Part shown: positions 1 to 5,268 of the stretch, piece after piece
Numbering within the stretch: position 1 is the stretch's first letter
How the letters are laid out: every line of letters starts with the position of its first letter
Source: Modestobacter sp.
GTDB taxonomy: Bacteria; Actinomycetota; Actinomycetes; Mycobacteriales; Geodermatophilaceae
Length of the DNA: 5,794 nucleotides
Direction: 5' to 3'
Assembly (NCBI GenBank): GCA_025966175.1
Contig: JAOPVN010000355.1
Location: 1 to 5,794 of the forward strand
Notes under the pieces: model-generated
The model's database searches: none
The model's input: the letters and a program-made list of their open reading frames with translations, nothing else
What the model was told of the DNA's origin: nothing
Position numbers and translations under genes: made by a program

Positions 1-304
1 CGACGTCGGCGGAGCGGATGGAGTGCGCGAAGAGGTAGTCCGGGTCGTCGAAGGGCGCGTCGGGGGTGCCGCTGGGACCGCCGGGAAAGTGGCGCTCGGC
101 GTCGTGCACCAGGGCGGCGAACAACAGCGCCGGGCTGGCGTCCGCCCGCAGCTGCGCGACCCAGCGACGCGTGACCAGGAGGTGCTCGAGCTCGTAGAAC
201 CCCTCGAGCCACGCGACCGCGCGCAGCTCCAGTGGCGTCAGGGCCGGCGCACAGCCCCGGTCCTCGGCGATACCGCTGATCTCGACCCCCGCGTGAATAT
301 GCAG
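1..304 (-). CDS. HD-superfamily protein, N-terminal part, start codon unclear
   Basis: The open frame enters from the left edge and shows about 100 residues of an HD-type metal-dependent phosphohydrolase-like protein. Counting from a CTG at 304, these include ALTPLELRAVAWLEGFYELEH (21-41) with a candidate first metal His41, and then AALVHDAERHFPGG (63-76) with the HD pair at 67-68, followed by a DDPDYLFAHS segment. The C-terminal half and remaining metal ligands are outside. The frame is closed upstream by a TGA near 346 and contains no ATG, GTG or TTG before the conserved part. Possible starts are CTG at 304 or CTG at 241 (before TPLELR, where related proteins seem to begin), or the 5' end may be damaged by a frameshift. 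The boundary given is therefore nominal. No link to pyridine catabolism is visible. Substrate unknown. Confidence 0.6.
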   Translation of the reverse strand, partial: MHIHAGVEISGIAEDRGCAPALTPLELRAVAWLEGFYELEHLLVTRRWVAQLRADASPALLFAALVHDAERHFPGGPSGTPDAPFDDPDYLFAHSIRSADV

Positions 305-330
305 TGAACTGCTTGCTGCACGGTAGCAGC
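301..330 (-). repeat. Two adjacent short dyads around the candidate promoter
   Basis: GCTGC (315-319) and GCAGC (326-330) flank the six bases proposed as the -10 element. Next to it, GCAGT-GA-ACTGC occupies 301-312 around and just downstream of the expected transcription start. Placement over the -10 and start is typical of repressor operators, but the arms are only five bases long and chance occurrence is possible. No regulator is assigned. Confidence 0.35.
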
Positions 331-347
331 GCCGAAGGGGCTGTCAA
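320..347 (-). promoter_or_regulatory. Candidate promoter for the HD-domain gene
   Basis: On the minus strand TTGACA (342-347) is followed after 16 bases by TACCGT (320-325), which fits the relaxed TANNNT -10 element of actinobacteria. It lies in the gap after the regulator and points toward the HD-domain gene. The -35 is a perfect consensus in GC-rich DNA. The -10 is weaker. Transcription would begin near 313. Confidence 0.45.
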
Positions 348-409
348 GGCTTCTGAACACCAGCAGCGGGAACGCCCGGCGGCCGATAGGCCCCGCGCAC
401 GGCGGCGCC

Positions 410-1393
410 TCAGTAGTAAGGCAGGACTTCCTGGGTCAACACCTTGGCCTGGACCCCGGCGAGCGCCGCCGGGTCGAGGAGGTCGAACAACCGCCCCAGC
501 TCCACCCGGGAGGACCGCATGACGATCTCGGCCGCGCCCATCCGGGCGATGGCCTCGACCGTGGCCGCGCGGCGCAGCAGCCCGGGCCGGATGCCCACCG
601 CCGTCAACGGGATGGCCAGGGAGGACTGGTGCCACACGACGGCATCGATCTCGCCCAGGACCAGCCGCTCGGTCATGAACGGGAAGTGCCCGTCGACGTA
701 GGTGTAGCCGAGGTCCGGCGGGAACTCGGACTCGGTGATCACCGTGTGGTCGTGCGAGGACCGGTCGATGCCCACGGTGTGCACGGCCTCGCTCGCAGCC
801 GGGTCCAGGCCCGGCCGGACGAGGACGAACCAGCTGTTCTCGTAGTAGTAGCGGGTCGGGTCCAGCGGGATGGTGCGCCAGCTCCGGTCCTGGTCGTGGA
901 GGTCCTGGGCCGCCGCCCCGGAGAGCACGGTGAAGTCCGCCTCACCGAGTTCGACCAGCTCGACACGGCGACGCGAGCCGTAGGTGTAGAGCACCTGGAG
1001 CGGGATCTGGAGCCGCTTGAACTCCGCCCGCAGGGCCATCGCCAGCCCCATCAGCTCGGGCGACGTGGCCAGCGGCAGGACGGCGGTCGGGGCGCCGAGG
1101 GCAGCGACGGCCCACAGCTGGGCGAGGTCCACGTCGATCAGGAACGTCCCCGTGTGGCCCCGGGGCTGCAGCTGCACGGCGCCCACGCCCTGCAGCGTGC
1201 GCAACGCCTTCTGCACCGTTCCGGAGCCCACTCCGGTCAGCTGCTGGTACTGCACGGCAGTCGGTATGCGCTCCCCGGCGGCCCGGGTCAGAAGATCGCG
1301 CGCCAGCACCTGGATCGCCCGGACGTTCCGGGAGAGTCCGACGTCCTGCGCACCGACGACCGCCGGCGGAGCATCGTCTCTCACGGCCTGCAC
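410..1393 (-). CDS. YhfZ-family transcriptional regulator (winged helix plus solute-binding-like domain)
   Basis: A 327-residue DNA-binding protein. Residues about 22-90 form a GntR-like winged helix: the helix-turn-helix spans roughly 42-68 (RIPTAVQYQQLTGVGSGTVQ and following), and the wing is PRGHTGTFL at 77-85. Residues about 100-327 resemble the C-terminal domain of E. coli YhfZ, a periplasmic-binding-protein-like fold, with LGEIDAVVWH at 246-255 and an ending (QEVLPYY) like the E. coli EQEPSY. There is no signal peptide, so the domain should sense a small molecule in the cytoplasm. The start is GTG at 1393. A second GTG at 1384 would cost three residues. The ribosome binding site is weak and lies inside the dyad at 1400-1436. 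The gene follows the operon in the same direction and may be cotranscribed or autoregulated. The ligand is unknown. A pathway compound such as a pyridine carboxylate or maleate is a guess from position. The yhf operon of E. coli has no settled function to borrow from. Confidence 0.8.
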   Translation of the reverse strand: MQAVRDDAPPAVVGAQDVGLSRNVRAIQVLARDLLTRAAGERIPTAVQYQQLTGVGSGTVQKALRTLQGVGAVQLQPRGHTGTFLIDVDLAQLWAVAALGAPTAVLPLATSPELMGLAMALRAEFKRLQIPLQVLYTYGSRRRVELVELGEADFTVLSGAAAQDLHDQDRSWRTIPLDPTRYYYENSWFVLVRPGLDPAASEAVHTVGIDRSSHDHTVITESEFPPDLGYTYVDGHFPFMTERLVLGEIDAVVWHQSSLAIPLTAVGIRPGLLRRAATVEAIARMGAAEIVMRSSRVELGRLFDLLDPAALAGVQAKVLTQEVLPYY

Positions 1394-1399
1394 GTTACC

Positions 1400-1436
1400 G
1401 ATCCCCGGCGGCGGCTTCGGCCGGCCGCCGGGGATC
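1400..1436 (-). promoter_or_regulatory. 37-base dyad: operator, attenuating hairpin or terminator-like stem
   Basis: A 13-base perfect inverted repeat (GATCCCCGGCGGC at 1400-1412, its complement at 1424-1436) encloses a further GGC/GCC stem around TTCG on the plus strand (CGAA loop in the minus-strand transcript), with one unpaired base at 1423. It fills most of the 46 bases between the isomerase stop and the regulator GTG. No T-run follows it in the direction of transcription, so it is not a classical intrinsic terminator. The 3' arm in the transcript holds GGGGAT, the only Shine-Dalgarno-like stretch before the GTG at 1393, so folding would hide the ribosome binding site. As DNA it could equally be an operator for the regulator beside it. 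The structure is certain. Its role is inference. Confidence 0.65.
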
Positions 1437-1439
1437 AGC

Positions 1440-2246
1440 TCACCGTCCCGCGAGCAGCCGACCCGCCCCAGGGATGGCGGGCTGGTGGCCGAGGGCGGTG
1501 AGCAGCTCGTAGGTCGTAGCCGTGGCCGCGGTCACGACAGGGAGCCCCAGCTCGTCCTCGACCCGCTGCACGGCCGCCAGCGAGGGCATCTGCACGCACG
1601 CCGACAGCACGATCGCCTCGGCGCCCTCACGCTTGAGCCCGCGGGCGATCTCCGGCAGCCCTTCGGGGTCCAGCCGGCCCACGGCCAGGTTGTCCGGGAC
1701 CTCCAGGGCCACCGCGTCCACCACCTCGATGCCTTCGGCCTCGATGTACTCGCGCACCATCTGGGTCAGCGGCGCCATGTAGGGGGTCACGATGGCCACC
1801 CGGTGGGCGCCGATCGCCTGCAGCGTGCGCACCAGCGCCCCGGCGCTGCTGACCACCTCGGCGGGGTGCCCGTTCGCACGGGCCGCCTCGGCGATGACCT
1901 GCTCGGACTCCTTGTGCGCACCCGGGCCCTGCGCCATGACCGCGACGAGGCAGGCGTAGGCGATCACGTCGACATCGGCGTCGGAGACCGCGACGGCGCA
2001 GTCGGCCGCCTTGCCGACCATGGCCAGCAGTTCCTCGCGGTTGACCTGCTTCATGCCCGCGCGGGCCGAGTGGAACGTGTACCGGTGCCCGGTCGCCTCG
2101 CTCTGCCGGCGGAACAGCTCCGGCAGCTCGGTCTCCATCGTGGTGTTCGAGCTGGGCACGATCAGCCCGATCCGGGACAGGTTCGCCGGCTTCGGTGACG
2201 GGGTGTCTTCGCAGCTCGCCGCGTCAACCGTGAGGTCAGTGCTCAT
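1440..2246 (-). CDS. maiA: Maleate cis-trans isomerase
   Basis: Cytoplasmic, cofactor-free enzyme of the Asp/Glu racemase superfamily that turns maleate into fumarate, the last step of 2,5-dihydroxypyridine catabolism (called NicE in Pseudomonas). It has 268 residues. The catalytic cysteine pair is visible: Cys99 in YACLVAVM and Cys217 in SACVQMPS, matching Cys76 and Cys194 of the Nocardia farcinica enzyme as I recall it. The substrate-binding PSSN is at 31-34, VTPYM at 153-157 and the terminal PGAGRLL at 259-265. Similarity to the Nocardia protein begins near residue 25 (RIGLIVPSSN), so the first 24 residues are an extension. The ribosome binding site still favours the ATG at 2246. The start codon shares one base with the large-subunit stop (TGATG), indicating translational coupling. 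Maleamate amidase and N-formylmaleamate deformylase, which would supply maleate, are not in the window. Arylmalonate decarboxylase and other racemase-fold enzymes fit less well, because both cysteines sit in maleate isomerase motifs. Confidence 0.93.
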   Translation of the reverse strand: MSTDLTVDAASCEDTPSPKPANLSRIGLIVPSSNTTMETELPELFRRQSEATGHRYTFHSARAGMKQVNREELLAMVGKAADCAVAVSDADVDVIAYACLVAVMAQGPGAHKESEQVIAEAARANGHPAEVVSSAGALVRTLQAIGAHRVAIVTPYMAPLTQMVREYIEAEGIEVVDAVALEVPDNLAVGRLDPEGLPEIARGLKREGAEAIVLSACVQMPSLAAVQRVEDELGLPVVTAATATTYELLTALGHQPAIPGAGRLLAGR

Positions 2247-4699
2247 CAGTATCCAACTCCTCCGTCGGGAAGGTCGCCCGGCGTGGGGGCGAGGTCGTCA
2301 TCAGGGGTTTCCTTCGTAGCGCGCCCGCACAGCGCACGCCAGATGCTCTCGGCGGTGATCGGCAGGCTGTTCAGCTCGACGCCGAAGTCGGCGAGGGCGT
2401 CGCAGATGCCGTTGGCGACGGCCGCGCCGGGCGGGATGGTGCCGGCCTCGCCGACACCGCGCAGCCCGAACGTGGTCACCGGCGAGGGCACCGTGGTGTG
2501 CAGCAGCTCGATCGGCGGCAGGTCGGCTGCCGTCGGGACGAAGTAGTCGACCATCGAGCCGTTGACCAGCTGACCGGTGTCGGGGTCGTAGCGCAGTTCC
2601 TCGGTCAGTGCGGCCCCGAACCCCTGCGCGAGTGCACCCCGCACCTGCCCGTCGACGATCTTCTGGTTCACCACCGTCCCGGCGTCGTGGACCAGGACGA
2701 ACCGCTCCACGGTGAACTCCCCGGTGTCCGGGTCCACCGACACCAGGGCGGCGGCTGTCCCGAAGGAGTAGGCGGCGTCGGAGGGCTCGAAGTGCGCGGT
2801 CGACTCCAGGCCGGGCTCCTCCCCCGGTGCGATGCCCTGCCCGGTGATGGCGTTGGTGAACAACTCGGCGAGGGAGACCTGCACGGTCTCGTCGTCGCGA
2901 CGCCGGACCACCGAACCGGTGATCTCCAGGAGGGCCGGGTCGGTCTCCAACCGCCAGGCGGCGAGCCGGAGGGTCTTCTCCGCCAGCTGTTCCGCGGCCG
3001 ACTTCAGCGCGCCCGCCGCGGCAATCATGGTGCGGGAGGCGAACGCTCCGGTGTTCAGCGGCGAGGCGCCGGTGTCGCCGGCGTGCACCCGGACGGCCTC
3101 GTAGTCGATGCCGAACACCTCGCTGATCACCTGGGCGAACGCCGTCTCGCTGCTCTGTCCCATCGTGGAGACCCCGGTGTAGAGGTCCAGACCGCCGGAC
3201 CGGTTGGCCCGCAGGGTGACGCTCTCGTGCGCCCCGAACTGCGAGCCGCGCTTGGCCAGGAACCGCGCGCTGGCATAGCCGGTGCGCTCGACGAAGGAGG
3301 AGAAACCGATCCCCATCAGTCGGCCGTCAGCCCGTGGCGTGCGTCCGGCCGCCCGGTGTGCGTCCCAGCCGATGGCCTCGGCCGCCATCCGCAGGCACTT
3401 CTCGTAGTCGCCGCTGTCGTAGACGGCGCCGGTCGGGTTCTTCCACGGCAGGTCGGAGGCCTTGACCATGTTCATCGCGCGCAGCTCGACCGGGTCGAGG
3501 TCCAGCCGCCGGGCGAGCCGGTCCATCAGCAGCTCGTAGGCGAAGTTGACCTCCGGCTGGCCGTACCCCCGGTAGGCGCCGACGGGTGTCTTGTTGGTCA
3601 GCGTGACCCGCCGTTCGGCGTACCCGTGCTCGACCCGGTAGGGCCCGTTCATCACGACGCTGGACAGCTGCGCCGACCCGAACGGGGAGTTCCAGCCGCC
3701 GATGTCGGTGGCGTAGACGTCGGTCATGGCCAGGATCCGGCCCTCCGCGTCCGCCGCGATCCGGTAGTCGTGCACCGATTCCCGGGCGTGCGTGGACGCC
3801 CGGAAGTGCTCCGCCCGGTCCTCCACCCACTTGACCGGCCGGCGCAGCGCGATCGCGTGCAGGCAGGCCAGCACGTCCTCGGGGAAGACCCCGAGCTTGA
3901 GGCCGAACCCGCCGCCGACGTCGGAGGCGACCGCACGGACGTCGCTCTCCTGCAGCCGGAGGGTCTCCGCGAGCTGCTTGCGGATCAGGTGCGGCACCTG
4001 GGTGGAGGAGTGCACCGTGAGCTCGCGCGCCCCGGGCCGCCACTCGGCGACCACGGCCCGCGTCTCCATCGGCAGAGCGGTCACCCGGCTGATCCGGAAC
4101 TGGTCCTCGACCACGAGCGCCGCTTCCCGCATGCGGGCCTCGGGGTCGCCGCTGCCGTCGGAGTTCGCCGCCATCAGGTTCGAGTCCAGCACCGAGGGGT
4201 GCAGCACGGGGGCGCCGGGCTCGAGCGCGGCCAGCACGTCGACCACGTGCGGCAGCGGCTCGTACTCGATGTCCAGGAGTTCCAGGGCGTCCTCGGCGAC
4301 GTGCCGGCTGGTGGCCACCACGCTCGCCACGGGCTGGCCCTCGTGGGTGGCGACGTCCTGGGCCAGCGCGTAGTACGGCAGCTGGGGGGCGCCGGGCACC
4401 GGTCGCAGCACGGTCAGCGGCTCGGACGCCGCCCGCACCTCGGGGCCGGTCAGGACGTGCTTGACCCCCTCCAGTGCCCGGGCGGCGGTCGCGTCGACCC
4501 GGACGATGCGGGCGTGCGGGTACGGGCACCGGGCCACGGCCATGTGCAGCACGCGCGCGGGCTCGACGTCGTCGGTGAACCGGCCGTCACCGCGCAGCAG
4601 CCGGTCGTCCTCCTTGCGCGGGACCGATGCGCCGATCCCGCCCGGCCGCGGGGCCGATCCGGTGCCGTCGGTCTCCGAGGGGCGCTCCAGCGTGGTCAT
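2246..4699 (-). CDS. Molybdenum hydroxylase large subunit, molybdopterin-binding (xanthine dehydrogenase family)
   Basis: Catalytic subunit, 817 residues, expected to bind the Mo-pterin cytosine dinucleotide cofactor and hydroxylate an N-heterocycle with oxygen from water. The N-terminal a/b-hammerhead domain opens with GIGASVPRKEDDRLLRGDGRF (residues 21-41) and runs to about 160. The molybdopterin-binding part shows GGGFGLK at 262-268, GAYRGYGQPE at 374-383, GQSSET at 514-519, AGDTG at 540-544, HDAGTVVN at 671-678 and GVGEAG at 748-753. Glu751 in the last motif is the expected catalytic base. Arg377 sits where xanthine dehydrogenase has its substrate-contacting arginine. The AYRCSFR loop of CO dehydrogenase is absent (AYRGYGQ here), which excludes an aerobic CO dehydrogenase. 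The length is normal for a stand-alone large subunit without the fused cytochrome domain of Pseudomonas NicB. The start is supported by GGGAGGT five bases upstream. The gene overlaps the small subunit by four bases and the isomerase by one. The pyridine-ring substrate is inferred from the flanking nicX and maleate isomerase genes. Confidence 0.93.
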   Translation of the reverse strand: MTTLERPSETDGTGSAPRPGGIGASVPRKEDDRLLRGDGRFTDDVEPARVLHMAVARCPYPHARIVRVDATAARALEGVKHVLTGPEVRAASEPLTVLRPVPGAPQLPYYALAQDVATHEGQPVASVVATSRHVAEDALELLDIEYEPLPHVVDVLAALEPGAPVLHPSVLDSNLMAANSDGSGDPEARMREAALVVEDQFRISRVTALPMETRAVVAEWRPGARELTVHSSTQVPHLIRKQLAETLRLQESDVRAVASDVGGGFGLKLGVFPEDVLACLHAIALRRPVKWVEDRAEHFRASTHARESVHDYRIAADAEGRILAMTDVYATDIGGWNSPFGSAQLSSVVMNGPYRVEHGYAERRVTLTNKTPVGAYRGYGQPEVNFAYELLMDRLARRLDLDPVELRAMNMVKASDLPWKNPTGAVYDSGDYEKCLRMAAEAIGWDAHRAAGRTPRADGRLMGIGFSSFVERTGYASARFLAKRGSQFGAHESVTLRANRSGGLDLYTGVSTMGQSSETAFAQVISEVFGIDYEAVRVHAGDTGASPLNTGAFASRTMIAAAGALKSAAEQLAEKTLRLAAWRLETDPALLEITGSVVRRRDDETVQVSLAELFTNAITGQGIAPGEEPGLESTAHFEPSDAAYSFGTAAALVSVDPDTGEFTVERFVLVHDAGTVVNQKIVDGQVRGALAQGFGAALTEELRYDPDTGQLVNGSMVDYFVPTAADLPPIELLHTTVPSPVTTFGLRGVGEAGTIPPGAAVANGICDALADFGVELNSLPITAESIWRALCGRATKETPDDDLAPTPGDLPDGGVGY
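2257..2263 (-). promoter_or_regulatory. Ribosome binding site of the maleate isomerase
   Basis: GGAGGAG on the minus strand ends ten bases before the ATG at 2246, within the last codons of the large-subunit gene. It supports the ATG at 2246 and therefore the N-terminal extension of the isomerase. Confidence 0.7.
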
Positions 4700-5268
4700 C
4701 GTCGACCTCCCGTCGTCGCGGGGCGGGTGGGGGTGGTCAGCTCGGGGGCGTCTCCGTCAGCGGCGCGCTGCGGGGACTCCGCGAACCACCGCTCGATGGC
4801 GGTGACGATGTTCTCGTAGCCGGTACAGCGGCACAGCACGCCGGCGATCTCCTCCCGGATCTCCTCCCGGGACGGGCAGCCGCCCTGGTTGGCCAGGGCG
4901 GTCGCCGTCATCAGGAACCCGGGCGAGCAGAACCCGCACTGCAGCGCGTGCTCGTCCTTGAACGCCTGCTGCAGCGGGCTGAGCCGGTCGTCCTCGGCGA
5001 GGGACTCCACGGTCTGCACGTTCCGGCCGTCGAGCTGGACGGCGAACATCAGGCAGGACTTGACCGCCTCGCCGTCCACCATGACCGTGCACATGCCGCA
5101 GGCACCCTGCTCGCAGCCCACGTGCGTGCCGGTCAGGCCCAGGTGCTGACGGAGGAAGTCCGCCACGTGCAGCCGCGCCGGGACGGCGACGGTGACCAGT
5201 TCCCCGTTCACCGTCGTCGTCGTCTCGACCAGCTCCTCGCGCCGGACGTCCGGTGGGAGCCCGGTCAT
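4696..5268 (-). CDS. Molybdenum hydroxylase small subunit, 2x[2Fe-2S] (NicA/CoxS/XdhC type)
   Basis: Electron-transfer subunit of a xanthine-dehydrogenase-family hydroxylase, 190 residues. The N-terminal plant-type ferredoxin domain carries Cys52, Cys57, Cys60 and Cys72 (CX4CX2CX11C, within GCEQGACGMC). The C-terminal helical [2Fe-2S] domain carries Cys111, Cys114, Cys146 and Cys148 (CGFC and CRCTGY). All eight ligands are intact. After the usual end of the family (YENIVTAIERW) there is a tail of about 29 residues rich in Thr, Pro and Arg that probably plays no catalytic part. Electrons from the molybdenum centre of the large subunit pass through these clusters to an acceptor subunit not seen here. 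The ATG at 5268 overlaps the NicX stop (ATGA). No clear Shine-Dalgarno lies within 15 bases, so translation is probably by coupling to nicX. The TGA stop overlaps the large-subunit start in the same way. Family assignment is near certain. Nicotinate, picolinate or 3-hydroxypyridine as substrate is inferred only from neighbours. Confidence 0.95.
   Translation of the reverse strand: MTGLPPDVRREELVETTTTVNGELVTVAVPARLHVADFLRQHLGLTGTHVGCEQGACGMCTVMVDGEAVKSCLMFAVQLDGRNVQTVESLAEDDRLSPLQQAFKDEHALQCGFCSPGFLMTATALANQGGCPSREEIREEIAGVLCRCTGYENIVTAIERWFAESPQRAADGDAPELTTPTRPATTGGRR
4705..4711 (-). promoter_or_regulatory. Ribosome binding site of the hydroxylase large subunit
   Basis: GGGAGGT on the minus strand ends five bases before the ATG at 4699, inside the 3' end of the small-subunit gene. 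It is the strongest Shine-Dalgarno in the operon and fixes the large-subunit start despite the four-base overlap. Confidence 0.8.

Noticed and set aside
348..409. Rho-independent terminator after the regulator
   Set aside because: Only a four-base GGCC stem around TATC is visible, with no T-run, so a terminator is not supported.
1017..2198. Plus-strand open frame of 393 codons across the isomerase and regulator
   Set aside because: It crosses two well-supported minus-strand genes and the gap between them, and has no recognisable domain. It is an antisense artefact of high GC.
3327..4529. Minus-strand 400-codon frame inside the large-subunit gene
   Set aside because: The translation is an Arg/Gly/Pro/Ala-rich frame-shifted reading of the real gene, and the overlapping frame carries all the molybdopterin motifs.
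2498..4819. Very long plus-strand open frame (773 codons) antisense to the hydroxylase large subunit
   Set aside because: Its product is low-complexity Gly/Val/Arg/His/Asp-rich with no family motifs. It is the expected mirror of a GC-biased gene on the other strand.
4846..4872. Tandem copy of a 13-base unit (atctcctcccgg twice)
   Set aside because: It is in frame and encodes the repeated EEI-R-EEI helix of the [2Fe-2S] subunit. It looks like ordinary codon repetition rather than a mobile or regulatory repeat.
5211..5225. Short CGT-type triplet run
   Set aside because: It encodes a Thr run near the N-terminus of the small subunit. It is too short to treat as a functional microsatellite.
2246..5268. 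Aerobic carbon monoxide dehydrogenase (CoxSL)
   Set aside because: The Cys-containing AYRCSFR loop of CoxL is replaced by AYRGYGQ, and the neighbours belong to pyridine catabolism.
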